Assembly (NCBI RefSeq): GCF_001905885.1
Contig: NZ_LIYH01000002.1
Coordinates: forward strand, 1,107,591-1,171,590
Direction: 5' to 3'
Length of the DNA stretch: 64,000 nt
DNA from: Streptomyces sp. CB03234
Lineage (GTDB): Bacteria; Actinomycetota; Actinomycetes; Streptomycetales; Streptomycetaceae
Shown: positions 38,799-47,375 of the stretch, in pieces
Position numbering within the stretch: the first letter of the stretch is position 1
Layout: each line of letters opens with the position of its first letter
The notes under the pieces: generated by a model
Seen by the model: the letters and a program-made list of their open reading frames with translations, nothing else
The model's database searches: none
What the model was told of the DNA's origin: nothing
Made by a program: the position numbers and the translations under genes

Positions 38799-39344
38799 AT
38801 GACCGACTCCTTGCGCATGGCCCACACCTACGAGCTGGCCCCCGCGGCCCTCGCCGCGATACGGGCCATGCTGAACGCCGCCTTCGACGGGGGCTTCACC
38901 GACCAGGACTGGGACCACGGCCTCGGCGGCGTCCACGCGTACGTCGAGGACGAGCACGGCATCGCCGCCCACGGCAGCGTGATCATGCGCCGGGTGGCGC
39001 ACGCGGGGCGCTCGTACCGCGTCGGGTACGTGGAGGCGGTCGCCGTCCGCGCCGACCGGCGCCGCCAGGGGCTGGGCGGCCGGGTGATGACGGCGCTGGA
39101 GGAGGTCGTCGACGGGGCGTACGCGTTCGGCGCCCTGTCCGCGTCCGACGACGGCGCCGAGCTGTACCGGGCGCGCGGCTGGCAGTTGTGGAACGGCCGC
39201 GTCGAGGCGTACGGACCGGACGGCGTCGTACACCTGCCGGACGAGGAGGACTCGACGTACCTGCGCCCGGCGGCCGGCCGCCCCCTGCCCGCCGCCGACG
39301 CGGGGGCGCTGCTCTTCGACTGGCGCGACGGCGACGTCCTGTAG
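38799..39344 (+). CDS. GNAT acetyltransferase, aminoglycoside 2'-N-acetyltransferase-like
   Basis: 181 residues from the ATG at 38799, with GGGAGAG 8 bases upstream. The acetyl-CoA loop is VRADRRRQGLGGRVM (about residue 81). Three segments recall AAC(2')-I enzymes: GALSASDDGAELYRARGWQL (about 109), the following WNGRVEAYGPDG, and a C-terminal DWRDGDVL. AAC(2')-I acetylates the 2'-amino group of aminoglycosides and is chromosomal in many actinobacteria, where its natural substrate is unclear. Resistance is therefore possible but not shown. The AAC(2') assignment rests on my memory of the family sequence. Confidence 0.78.
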   Translation: MTDSLRMAHTYELAPAALAAIRAMLNAAFDGGFTDQDWDHGLGGVHAYVEDEHGIAAHGSVIMRRVAHAGRSYRVGYVEAVAVRADRRRQGLGGRVMTALEEVVDGAYAFGALSASDDGAELYRARGWQLWNGRVEAYGPDGVVHLPDEEDSTYLRPAAGRPLPAADAGALLFDWRDGDVL

Positions 39345-39562
39345 ACGGTTCCGGTGGAGCCCCCGTCTCAGATAGTAGGAAGTCCGAGTAATTGTGGAGA
39401 CAGACGCTCGGCCACCGCTTAGCTTTGTAGGAGCCGAACGTCTCGCTCCATCAAGCGAACGGCGGACGAGAGCGCTGTGCCCCCGGCAGGCAACCCCTGC
39501 GGCCGTGCTCCCCGCCCCTTCCGGCGCCTCGAATCAGTTCTGATCTCAAGGAGTCGATCGTC

Positions 39563-39703
39563 ATGGCCGCTGAGACCGTCGTTCGCCGCGTCCGCCACAC
39601 CGCCCCCCGCCGTACCGACACCGACACCGAGCGCCGCAACGCGGCCGCCGCGCTGCAGCGGGCCCTCGACCGGCGGGACAATGGCGGGGCCACGGGCCAC
39701 TGA
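39563..39703 (+). CDS. Small basic protein
   Basis: 46 residues, with AAGGAG 9 bases before the ATG. It reads MAAETVVRRVRHTAPRRTDT and ends ALDRRDNGGATGH, containing a short amphipathic helix (RRNAAAALQRALDRR). No known domain. It is too short to score on coding bias alone, but the ribosome-binding site is good and a -10-like TAGCTT lies about 140 bases upstream (39419-39424). The 218-base gap before it shows nothing else. Function unknown. Confidence 0.55.
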   Translation: MAAETVVRRVRHTAPRRTDTDTERRNAAAALQRALDRRDNGGATGH

Positions 39704-39738
39704 TCGGAGCTACTGACCCACCGGGTCACTGACACACC

Positions 39739-39780
39739 GCCTGACACGTACGTCCACATTCTGGAACGTTCATGTCAGGC
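39739..39780. promoter_or_regulatory. leuB: Long inverted repeat over the leuB promoter
   Basis: The 15-base left arm (GCCTGACACGTACGT) and the right arm ending in TGTCAGGC pair at 13 of 15 positions with a short loop. Its right arm overlaps the expected -35 position of the leaderless leuB promoter, the placement of a repressor operator. Confidence 0.6.
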
Positions 39781-39794
39781 AATGGGACGGGGAG

Positions 39795-39806
39795 TAGGGT
39801 GCGGAC
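39795..39806 (+). promoter_or_regulatory. leuB: Leaderless leuB promoter -10
   Basis: TAGGGT at 39795-39800 is six bases before the leuB ATG at 39807, and no ribosome-binding site fits in that space. The transcript should start at or next to the A of the ATG. Confidence 0.65.
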
Positions 39807-40850
39807 ATGTCTCGCAGCATCAATCTCGCAGTGGTTCCCGGTGACGGCATCGGCCAGGAGGTCGTGGCCCAGGGCCTGAAGGTCCTTCGCTCCGTCCTCC
39901 GTGAGGATGTGAAGCTGGAGACCAAGGAGTACGACCTCGGCGCCCAGCGCTGGCACCGCACCGGGGAGACCCTCCCCGACGCGGAGCTGGAGTCCCTCAA
40001 GACGCACGACGCCATCCTGCTCGGCGCGATCGGCGACCCGTCCGTGCCCTCCGGCGTCCTGGAGCGCGGGCTGCTGCTCAAACTGCGCTTCGCCTTCGAC
40101 CACTACGTCAACCTGCGTCCGTCGAAGCTCTTCCCCAACACCGCGACCCCGCTGGCCGGCCGCCCCGACATCGACTTCGTCGTCGTCCGCGAGGGCACCG
40201 AGGGCCCGTACACCGGCAACGGTGGATCTCTCCGTACGGGAACGGAGCACGAGGTCGCCACCGAGGTCAGCGTCAACACGGCGTACGGCGTCGAGCGTGT
40301 CGTCCGTGACGCGTACGAGCGGGCCAACGCCCGCCCGCGCAAGAAGCTGACGCTGGTCCACAAGAACAACGTCCTGGTCTACGCCGGCCACATGTGGAAG
40401 AAGATCTTCGACAAGGTCGGCCAGGAATACCCCGAGGTCACCACCGACTACCTGCACGTCGACGCCGCGACGATCTTCTTCGTCACGCAGCCCGAGCGCT
40501 TCGACGTCATCGTCACCGACAACCTCTTCGGCGACATCCTGACCGACCTCGCCGCCGCCGTGACCGGCGGCATCGGCCTGGCCGCGTCCGGCAACATCAA
40601 CCCGACGGGCGAGTTCCCGTCGATGTTCGAGCCCGTCCACGGCTCCGCGCCCGACATCGCGGGCCAGGGCAAGGCCGACCCCACCGCGACGATCCTGTCC
40701 GTCGCGCTGCTCCTGCGTCACCTCGGGTACGAGGCCGAGGCCGTCCGTATCGAGGAGGCGGTCGCCGCCGACCTGGCGGAACGGGACGGCTCGACGCCGC
40801 GTACGACGGACGAGATCGGCGACGCGCTCGCGGTACGCGTAGCGAGCTGA
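39807..40850 (+). CDS. leuB: 3-isopropylmalate dehydrogenase
   Basis: 347 residues. [20 protein letters not shown] is the start of the actinobacterial LeuB type. It decarboxylates and oxidises 3-isopropylmalate with NAD+ in leucine synthesis. Substrate and metal residues lie in [30 protein letters not shown] and VDAATIFFV, with the Asp-rich [20 protein letters not shown] metal site and the NAD-binding [20 protein letters not shown]. Single gene, with its own leaderless promoter and a terminator after it; leuCD are not in the window. Confidence 0.97.
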   Translation: MSRSINLAVVPGDGIGQEVVAQGLKVLRSVLREDVKLETKEYDLGAQRWHRTGETLPDAELESLKTHDAILLGAIGDPSVPSGVLERGLLLKLRFAFDHYVNLRPSKLFPNTATPLAGRPDIDFVVVREGTEGPYTGNGGSLRTGTEHEVATEVSVNTAYGVERVVRDAYERANARPRKKLTLVHKNNVLVYAGHMWKKIFDKVGQEYPEVTTDYLHVDAATIFFVTQPERFDVIVTDNLFGDILTDLAAAVTGGIGLAASGNINPTGEFPSMFEPVHGSAPDIAGQGKADPTATILSVALLLRHLGYEAEAVRIEEAVAADLAERDGSTPRTTDEIGDALAVRVAS

Positions 40851-40877
40851 CCCGCCGACTGAAGATCATCAGACACA

Positions 40878-40906
40878 GCCGCCGGGTCGCACACGCACCC
40901 GGCGGC
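40878..40906 (+). terminator. Terminator after leuB
   Basis: Perfect 10-bp stem GCCGCCGGGT/ACCCGGCGGC, loop CGCACACGC, then CTTCTCCT. Confidence 0.85.
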
Positions 40907-40962
40907 TTCTCCTGTGCGGCCCCGGGTGCCACCATCAACCCTGGACCGCACTCTCATAGCCG

Positions 40963-40993
40963 TTTCATTGCACGGGGTCACGCGCGCGATAAT
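40963..40993 (+). promoter_or_regulatory. Candidate ilvE promoter
   Basis: GATAAT at 40988-40993 is a good -10. TTTCAT at 40963-40968 would be the -35 with 19-base spacing. The leader to the ATG at 41095 is about 95 bases. No amino-acid-run leader peptide or terminator was found in that leader. Confidence 0.5.
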
Positions 40994-41094
40994 CGAACGC
41001 GGGGCCGCGGCATGCGGGAAAGCTCGGACGTCCTAGCAGGTGTAGCGGCGTGAGCGCGGTCCGTCACACACAACGGTGTAAGGACACAGCACTC

Positions 41095-42186
41095 ATGACG
41101 ACGACGCCCACGATCGAGCTCAAGCCCTCCTCGAACCCGCTGTCCGACGCGGAGCGCGAGGCGATTCTGGCCAACCCCGGTTTCGGCCGCCACTTCACCG
41201 ACCACATGGTGACGATCAAGTGGACGGAAGGGCGCGGCTGGCACGACGCCGAGCTCACGCCGTACGCGCCGCTCTCGATCGACCCGGCGAACATGACCCT
41301 GCACTACGCGCAGGAGATCTTCGAGGGTCTGAAGGCCTACCGCCGCCCCGACGGCTCGATCTCGCTCTTCCGGCCGGAGGCCAACGCCGAGCGGTTCCAG
41401 ATCTCGGCCAAGCGCCTGGCCATGCCGGAGATGCCGGTCGACATGTTCGTCGCCGCGTGCGACGCGCTCGTCCAGCAGGACCAGGCGTGGGTGCCGCCGC
41501 ACGGTGGTGAGGAGTCGCTGTACCTCCGCCCGTTCATGATCGCCAACGAGGTCGGGCTGGGCGTCCGCCCGGCCAACGAGTACCTGTTCATCGTCATCGC
41601 CTCGCCGGCCGGCGCGTACTTCCCGGGCGGCGTGAAGCCCGTCTCGATCTGGCTCTCCGAGGACCGCGTCCGCGCGGTCCCGGGCGGCATCGGCTTCGCC
41701 AAGACCGGCGGCAACTACGCGGCGTCCCTGCTCGCCCAGGCCGAGGCGGCCGCGAAGGGCTGCGACCAGGTCGCGTACCTAGACGCGGTCGAGCACAAGT
41801 GGGTCGAGGAGCTCGGCGGCATGAACCTGTACTTCGTGTATGGCAACCGCATCGTCACCCCCGAGCTCACCGGCTCCCTCCTCGCCGGCATCACCCGCGA
41901 CTCGCTCCTCCAGCTCGCCCGTGACCTCGGGTACGAGGCGGAGGAGGGCCGCGTCTCCATCGACCAGTGGAAGCGCGACACCGAGAGCGGCACCCTCACC
42001 GAGGTCTTCGCCTGCGGTACGGCGGCCGTGATCACCCCGGTCGGCACGGTCAAGTCGGCGAGCGGCGAGTGGACCCAGTCGGGCGGACAGCCGGGCGAGG
42101 TCACCCTGCGGCTCCGCAAGGCGCTGCTGGACATCCAGACCGGCGCGGCGGCCGACCCCCACGGCTGGACGCACCAGGTCGCCTGA
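41095..42186 (+). CDS. ilvE: Branched-chain amino acid aminotransferase
   Basis: 363 residues from the ATG at 41095 with AAGGA upstream. Fold-type IV PLP enzyme making Leu, Ile and Val from their keto acids with glutamate. The PLP lysine lies in [20 protein letters not shown] (about residue 204), and the Glu pairing the pyridine nitrogen in [19 protein letters not shown] with the phosphate-binding [10 protein letters not shown] (about 307). It completes the branched-chain pathway encoded across this window. Ends before a 15-bp terminator. Confidence 0.97.
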   Translation: MTTTPTIELKPSSNPLSDAEREAILANPGFGRHFTDHMVTIKWTEGRGWHDAELTPYAPLSIDPANMTLHYAQEIFEGLKAYRRPDGSISLFRPEANAERFQISAKRLAMPEMPVDMFVAACDALVQQDQAWVPPHGGEESLYLRPFMIANEVGLGVRPANEYLFIVIASPAGAYFPGGVKPVSIWLSEDRVRAVPGGIGFAKTGGNYAASLLAQAEAAAKGCDQVAYLDAVEHKWVEELGGMNLYFVYGNRIVTPELTGSLLAGITRDSLLQLARDLGYEAEEGRVSIDQWKRDTESGTLTEVFACGTAAVITPVGTVKSASGEWTQSGGQPGEVTLRLRKALLDIQTGAAADPHGWTHQVA

Positions 42187-42261
42187 CGCGTACGCGGCGT
42201 CTTCCGGGGCCCGGCCGCCGCATGCGGCGCCGGGGTCCGGGGGTGAAGCCGCCGGATGTAC

Positions 42262-42300
42262 GAAGCGCCCGCGCCCCCCGCTCGAGGGCGCGGGCGCTTC
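42262..42300. terminator. Bidirectional terminator, ilvE and permease
   Basis: Perfect 15-bp stem with arms 42262-42276 and 42286-42300 and a 9-base loop, between convergent genes. Confidence 0.9.
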
Positions 42301-42315
42301 GCGGTGCGCCGCGCG

Positions 42316-43740
42316 TCAGGGCGCGGCGGTCTCGGGTTCGGGCACCGGGAGGGTGCCCGGGGCCTTGGCGGTGGCCGTGAGCGCTGCGTACGCCAGTCCA
42401 CCGACCAGGCCCGAGAGGACGAAGCTCACGTCGACGCCGGCCGTCAGCGCCAGCAGCGGGCCCTCGTACAGGGGCGTCGAGACGGCCGCGAGGCCTACCG
42501 CCGCGCCGAGCGCCCAGGACACCGTGGCGCGGGGCTCCCAGCCGGCGCGGAACCAGTAGATCCCGCCCTTGGCGCGCCGGTTGTAGACCTGGAGCGCCTC
42601 CGGGTCGTACACCCCGCCGCACCGGAGGTGGCCCATCAGCGTGATGACCGCCCACGGCGTGCCGATCGCGGTCAGCAGCAGCACGAACGAGGTCATCGCC
42701 GACTGGGCGTCCCACGCGAAGTGGCCCACGAAGACGAACACCGTCGCCACGGCGGCGACCACCAGAGTGGCCCTGGCACGCGTCGCGCGCGGCACGATGG
42801 CGTCCAGGTCGAGGCCCATCGAGTAGAGCATCAGCCCCGCGTTGCCGACCGACCCGGCGCTCGCCGCCACCAGCAGCGGCAGCAGGTACCAGGGCGCCGC
42901 CGTCTCGACCAGCGGCCCGGCGTAGTCGAGGCCCGCCCGCGCGGCCAGCGCCGTGAACGTACCGAACAGCTGCGGCACCAGCAGGCCCAGGAACAGGCCC
43001 ACGCACGTCGCCCGCCACACCGTGCGCGGGCTGTACCGCTCCGGCGAGACGTACCGCGTGTAGTCGCCGAGCAGCGTGATGAAGGCGATCGGGCCGCTCA
43101 GCCCCGCCGCCACGGCGGACAGCAGCCACGTCGGCCAGAAGGAGCCCAGCAGGTACGGGGTGTCCGGCGGCGGCGCGGTCGTGAAGTCGCCCGCGTACGC
43201 GAGGACGCCGAGCAGCAGGAGCACGGTCATGCCGACGGCGAGGTACCGGCTGATCCGCAGCAGCAGCCGGTAGCCGTACACGGCGGCCACGACCGTACAG
43301 CCGGCGAGCAGCACGTACACGAGGGTGTGGGCCACGGGTCCGGTCGGTACGTCGAAGAGCCGGGACAGCGTGCCCAGCATCACGTCGCCGCCGATCCACA
43401 GCGTCAGCGCGGTGTACCCGAGGGACAGCAGCAGGCCCACGACCGAGCCGACCAGCCTGCCGCGTACGCCGAAGAAGGCGCCGCTCGACGTCGACAGGTT
43501 CGTCGCGGTGCGCAGCGAGACCAGCGCGAGCGGGGCGGTGACGGCGACGCCGACGATCGTCCCGGCCAGGATCGAGGTGACCGAGGCCCACAGGCCCAGC
43601 CCGAAGGAGACCGGCAGCCAGCCGAAGACGATCACGCCGAGGCACAGGTTCGAGCCCAGCAGGATCGAGACGAGGTCACGCGGCCGGCTGGTGCGTTCCG
43701 CTTCCGGGATGGTGTCGACTCCGCGCTGTTCAATCGGCAT
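42316..43740 (-). CDS. NCS1-family nucleobase/cation symporter (cytosine-permease-like)
   Basis: 474 residues, starting at an ATG with AAGGGAGAG upstream. About twelve hydrophobic segments. The N-terminal RPRDLVSILLGSNLCLGVIV and GAFFGVRGRLVGSV, and VGLFLGLLVPQLFGTFTALA are typical of the purine-cytosine permease/NCS1 group (LeuT fold, Na+ or H+ coupled). Substrates in this family include cytosine, purines, allantoin, hydantoins and thiamine precursors. It diverges from the urease-like operon, so the cargo may be a nitrogen-rich or ureido compound that the operon degrades. The specific substrate is unknown. Confidence 0.88.
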   Translation of the reverse strand: MPIEQRGVDTIPEAERTSRPRDLVSILLGSNLCLGVIVFGWLPVSFGLGLWASVTSILAGTIVGVAVTAPLALVSLRTATNLSTSSGAFFGVRGRLVGSVVGLLLSLGYTALTLWIGGDVMLGTLSRLFDVPTGPVAHTLVYVLLAGCTVVAAVYGYRLLLRISRYLAVGMTVLLLLGVLAYAGDFTTAPPPDTPYLLGSFWPTWLLSAVAAGLSGPIAFITLLGDYTRYVSPERYSPRTVWRATCVGLFLGLLVPQLFGTFTALAARAGLDYAGPLVETAAPWYLLPLLVAASAGSVGNAGLMLYSMGLDLDAIVPRATRARATLVVAAVATVFVFVGHFAWDAQSAMTSFVLLLTAIGTPWAVITLMGHLRCGGVYDPEALQVYNRRAKGGIYWFRAGWEPRATVSWALGAAVGLAAVSTPLYEGPLLALTAGVDVSFVLSGLVGGLAYAALTATAKAPGTLPVPEPETAAP

Positions 43741-43781
43741 GGGCGCTCTCCCTTGCTCTGCTCGTCGACGTCGGGGGGATG

Positions 43782-43800
43782 TTTAGAGTGACGCTCAATG
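43782..43800. promoter_or_regulatory. Candidate operator 1, divergent permease/urease region
   Basis: TTTAGAGTGACGCTCAATG. Shares TTAGAGTG..GCTCAA with operator 2, 14 of 16 core bases. On the - strand it sits just after a plausible permease promoter (TTGACG at 43826-43821, then 17 bases, then TCACAT), so binding would block the permease transcript. Confidence 0.6.
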
Positions 43801-43850
43801 TGACTCATGCCCAGCGCCCACGTCAATGGTTCCATCCCTGGAATCTTGTG

Positions 43851-43869
43851 GTTAGAGTGTTGCTCAAAC
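43851..43869. promoter_or_regulatory. Candidate operator 2, overlapping ureAB promoter
   Basis: GTTAGAGTGTTGCTCAAAC, a near copy of operator 1 lying 69 bases away. It contains TAGAGT, the best -10 for ureAB (with TTCCAT at 43830-43835 as -35, spacing 17). The TetR protein encoded at the end of the operon is the obvious candidate ligand. Confidence 0.6.
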
Positions 43870-43884
43870 AGGAGGTGTGGTGAC

Positions 43885-44592
43885 GTGCGACTGACCCCCA
43901 CGGAGCGCGACCGGCTGCTGATCTTCGGCGCCGCCGAGCTCGCCCGGGCCCGCCGGGCCCGTGGTCTGAAGCTCAATGTCCCCGAGGCGACCGCCCTCAT
44001 CGCGGACACCGTCTGCGAGGCGGCCCGCGACGGACGGCGGCTCGCCGAGGCGATCGAGCAGGCCCGCTCGGTGCTCGGCCCCGACGACGTCCTGCCGGGC
44101 GTCGCTGACGTCGTGACCGAGGTCCATGTGGAGGCCGTCTTCGACGACGGCTCCCGGCTCGCCGTGGTCAGCGACCCGATCGGCGGAGGCAGTCAGGAGA
44201 GCGACGCGCCGGGCGCGCTGCTGCCGGGGCCGGGGCACTCCGATCCGGAGCCCGTGGTGCGGCTGAGCGTCACCAACACCGCGAGCGTGCCGGTCTCCGT
44301 CACCTCGCACTACCACTTCTTCGAGGCCAACCCGCGGCTCGACTTCGACCGCGCCCAGGCCTACGGCATGCGGCTCGCCGTCCCCGCCGGATCGTCCGTG
44401 CGCTTCGGGCCGGGCGAGAGCGACGAGGTCGGGCTGGTCCCGATCGGCGGCGACCGGATCGCCATCGGCTTCGCCGGACTGGTCGACGGGCCGCTGGACG
44501 CGCCGGGTGCCCGCGAGGAGGCACTGCGCCGGGCCGCCGCCTGCGGCTACCTCGGCGTACCGGAAACGACTGACCAGGAGGCCGACCGATGA
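43885..44592 (+). CDS. ureAB: Fused urease gamma-beta subunit (urease-like)
   Basis: 235 residues from the GTG at 43885, with AGGAGGT 8 bases upstream. Residues 1-100 are UreA-like (VRLTPTERDRLLIFGAAELA, RARGLKLNVPEATALIAD). After a linker rich in Gly, Ser and acidic residues, the UreB-like domain follows (VRLSVTNTASVPVSVTSHYH then FFEANPRLDFDRAQAYGMRL, VPAGSSVRFGPGE). Fused gamma-beta subunits are known in Streptomyces and Helicobacter. ATGA overlap with ureC shows translational coupling. Urease accessory genes ureD, E, F and G are not in the window, so nickel loading, if it occurs, would need them from elsewhere. Confidence 0.9.
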   Translation: MRLTPTERDRLLIFGAAELARARRARGLKLNVPEATALIADTVCEAARDGRRLAEAIEQARSVLGPDDVLPGVADVVTEVHVEAVFDDGSRLAVVSDPIGGGSQESDAPGALLPGPGHSDPEPVVRLSVTNTASVPVSVTSHYHFFEANPRLDFDRAQAYGMRLAVPAGSSVRFGPGESDEVGLVPIGGDRIAIGFAGLVDGPLDAPGAREEALRRAAACGYLGVPETTDQEADR

Positions 44593-46310
44593 GCCGCCCC
44601 GGAGGCCACCCCGCCGAAGCGCGCCGCCTCACCCCCTACGAGTACGCCGCCACCCACGGCCCCCGCGCCGGCGACCGCGTCCGCCTCGGCGACTCGGGCC
44701 TCACGGTCCGGGTCGAGTCGGACGCCCAGAAGCCGGGCGACGAGTTCCTCGCCGGCTTCGGCAAGACCGCCCGCGACGGACTGCACCTCAAGGCCGCCGC
44801 CGTCCGCGAGACCTGCGACGTCGTGATCAGCAACGTCCTGGTCATCGACGCCGTCCAGGGCATCCGCAAGGTGTCCATCGGTATCCGAGAGGGCCGCATC
44901 CACGCGATCGGCCGGGCCGGCAACCCCGACACCCTCGACGGCGTCGACGTCGTCGTCGGCACGGGCACCAGCATCGTCTCCGGCGAGGGTCTCATCGCCA
45001 CGGCCGGCGCCGTGGACACCCACGTACACCTCCTCTCCCCGCGCATCATGGAGGCCTCCCTCGCCTCCGGCGTCACCACCATCATCGGACAGGAGTTCGG
45101 TCCTGTCTGGGGTGTTGGCGTCAACTCGCCATGGGCGCTGCGTCACGCCTTCAACGCCTTCGACGCCTGGCCCGTCAACATCGGCTTCCTCGGCCGCGGC
45201 TCCTCCTCCCACGACGCCCCGCTCATCGAGGCGCTCGCCGAGGGCGGCGCCTCCGGCTTCAAGGTCCACGAGGACATGGGCGCCCACACCCGCGCGCTCG
45301 ACACCGCGCTGCGCGTCGCCGAGGAGTACGACGTCCAGGTCGCCCTCCACAGCGACGGCCTGAACGAGTGCCTGTCCGTCGAGGACACCCTCAAGGTGCT
45401 GGAGGGCCGGACGATCCACGCCTTCCACATCGAGGGCTGCGGCGGCGGCCACGTCCCCAACGTCCTGAAGATGGCGGGCGTCCCCAACGTCATCGGCTCG
45501 TCCACCAACCCCACCCTTCCCTTCGGGCGGGACGCGGTCGCCGAGCACTACGGAATGATCGTCTCCGTACACGACCTGAAGACCGACCTGCCCGGCGACG
45601 CGGCCATGGCCCGCGACCGGATCAGGGCAGGGACGATGGGCGCGGAGGACGTCCTGCACGACCTCGGCGCGATCGGGATCACGTCGTCGGACGCGCAGGG
45701 CATGGGAAGGGCCGGCGAGACCGTACGCCGGACCTTCGCCATGGCCGGGAAGATGAAGGCCGAGCTGGGCCCCCTGGAAGGCGACGGGGACGGCGACGAC
45801 AACGCGCGCGTCCTGCGCTACATGGCCAAGCTCACCATCAACCCGGCGATCGCCCACGGCCTCGCGCACGAGGTCGGCTCGATCGAGGTCGGCAAGCTCG
45901 CCGACATCGTGCTGTGGCGGCCCGAGTTCTTCGGCGCCAAGCCGCAGCTCGTGCTGAAGTCGGGCTTCCCCGCGTACGGGGTCGTGGGCGACCCGAACGC
46001 CGCCACCGACACCTGCGAACCGCTGGTCCTCGGGCCGCAGTTCGGGGCGTTCGGGGCGACGGCCGCCGACATCTCGGTGGCGTTCGTCTCCGGGGCGGCC
46101 GCGCAGGCCGGCAACGACCTGATGCCCACCCGCCGCCGCCGGGTCGCCGTACGCGGCACGCGCGGCATCGGCCCCGGCGACCTGCTGCTCAACTCCCGTA
46201 TCGGCGAGGTCGCGGTCGACGGCCGCACCGGGCTCGTCACCCTCGACGGCGATCCGGTCCGCTCCGACCCGGCCGAATCCGTCTCCCTCAACCGCCTCTA
46301 CTTCCTCTGA
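44589..46310 (+). CDS. ureC: Divergent urease alpha subunit (UreC-like metal hydrolase)
   Basis: 573 residues. All nickel ligands of urease are present: His145 and His147 (VDTHVH), bridging Lys225 (GFKVHED), His254 (ALHSD), His280 (FHIEGCGGGH) and Asp368 (SSDAQGMGR). Catalytic His328, Asp229 and Arg344 are kept too. Two features depart from canonical urease: the flap Cys (Cys319 in Klebsiella) is Val327, with the conserved CHH reading VHD; and the segment after the first His pair, normally GGTGPA..TTCTPGPW, is three residues shorter and reads QEFGPVWGVGVNSPW. That segment lines the substrate pocket, so the substrate could differ from urea. It works with the fused gamma-beta protein and is followed by agmatine deiminase 13 bases later. 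Confidence 0.85.
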   Translation: MSRPGGHPAEARRLTPYEYAATHGPRAGDRVRLGDSGLTVRVESDAQKPGDEFLAGFGKTARDGLHLKAAAVRETCDVVISNVLVIDAVQGIRKVSIGIREGRIHAIGRAGNPDTLDGVDVVVGTGTSIVSGEGLIATAGAVDTHVHLLSPRIMEASLASGVTTIIGQEFGPVWGVGVNSPWALRHAFNAFDAWPVNIGFLGRGSSSHDAPLIEALAEGGASGFKVHEDMGAHTRALDTALRVAEEYDVQVALHSDGLNECLSVEDTLKVLEGRTIHAFHIEGCGGGHVPNVLKMAGVPNVIGSSTNPTLPFGRDAVAEHYGMIVSVHDLKTDLPGDAAMARDRIRAGTMGAEDVLHDLGAIGITSSDAQGMGRAGETVRRTFAMAGKMKAELGPLEGDGDGDDNARVLRYMAKLTINPAIAHGLAHEVGSIEVGKLADIVLWRPEFFGAKPQLVLKSGFPAYGVVGDPNAATDTCEPLVLGPQFGAFGATAADISVAFVSGAAAQAGNDLMPTRRRRVAVRGTRGIGPGDLLLNSRIGEVAVDGRTGLVTLDGDPVRSDPAESVSLNRLYFL

Positions 46311-46323
46311 GGACACCCACCCC

Positions 46324-47340
46324 ATGAGCACTTTCCGCATGCCCGCCGAGTGGGCCCCCCACGAGCGCACCTGGATGGCCTGGCCGGGGCCGAACCCGAC
46401 CTTCACCAACGACGACGAGCTGCGCGAGGCCCGCGAGGCATGGGCGTCGGTCGCCCGCGCCGTACGCCGCTTCGAGCCGGTGACCGTGGTCCACGCACCC
46501 GGCGACGAGGCGTCCGCCCGTGAGCTGCTCGGCCCGGACATCGACCTGGTCGAGCGCGACCTGGACGACGCGTGGATGCGCGACATCGGCCCCACCTTCG
46601 TCACCAACGGCCAGGAACTGGCCGCCGTGGACTGGGTGTTCAACGGATGGGGCGCGGCGGACTGGGCGCGCTGGGAGCACGACTCGAAGATCGCCCGCCA
46701 TGTCGCGGACATCGCCGGCGTCCCCGTACACAGCAGCCAGCTCGTCAACGAGGGCGGCGCCATCCACGTCGACGGCGAGGGTACGGTCCTGCTGACCGAC
46801 ACCGTCCAGCTCGGCCCCGAGCGGAACCCCGAGTGGACGCGCGAGCAGGTCGAGGCGGAGATCCACGCCAAGCTCGGCACCACCAAGGCGATCTGGCTGC
46901 CCCGCGGCCTGACCGGCGACTACGGCATGTACGGCACGCGTGGCCACGTCGACATCGTCGCCGCCTTCGCCCGCCCCGGTGTCGTGGTCGCCCACACCCA
47001 GCCCGACCCGGCCCACCCGGATCACGAGCTGTGCAAGGCCAACGTGGACCTGCTGCGCAAGCAGACCGACGCCAAGGGCCGCCGGCTGGAGGTCGTCGAG
47101 GTCCCGGCCCCGACGGTCCTCCAGGAGGACGGGGAGTGGGTCGACTACTCCTACATCAACCACTACATCTGCAACGGCGGTGTGGTGCTGTGCGCCTTCG
47201 ACGACCCGCGCGACGAGATCGCCGCGGGCATCTTCCGCCGCCTCTTCCCGGACCGTACGGTCACGCTGGTCGACGCGCGGACGATCTTCGCGGGCGGCGG
47301 CGGCATCCACTGCATCACCCAGCAGCAGCCCAAGGTCTGA
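46324..47340 (+). CDS. aguA: Agmatine deiminase (peptidylarginine-deiminase family)
   Basis: 338 residues; GAGGA precedes the ATG. The start FRMPAEWAPHERTWMAWPGP is typical of AguA. Substrate and catalytic positions are seen in DDAWMRDIGPTFV, NEGGAIHVDGEG, RGHVDIVAAFARPG (catalytic His), and the nucleophilic Cys330 in GGGGIHCITQQQP. It hydrolyses agmatine to N-carbamoylputrescine and ammonia. The usual next enzyme, N-carbamoylputrescine amidohydrolase (AguB), is not in the window; the urease-like enzyme next door is the only hydrolase of a carbamoyl or ureido group here. Third gene of the operon. Confidence 0.93.
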   Translation: MSTFRMPAEWAPHERTWMAWPGPNPTFTNDDELREAREAWASVARAVRRFEPVTVVHAPGDEASARELLGPDIDLVERDLDDAWMRDIGPTFVTNGQELAAVDWVFNGWGAADWARWEHDSKIARHVADIAGVPVHSSQLVNEGGAIHVDGEGTVLLTDTVQLGPERNPEWTREQVEAEIHAKLGTTKAIWLPRGLTGDYGMYGTRGHVDIVAAFARPGVVVAHTQPDPAHPDHELCKANVDLLRKQTDAKGRRLEVVEVPAPTVLQEDGEWVDYSYINHYICNGGVVLCAFDDPRDEIAAGIFRRLFPDRTVTLVDARTIFAGGGGIHCITQQQPKV

Positions 47341-47375
47341 CACCGGGGACAGGGACGATCGGGTACAACGTACGA

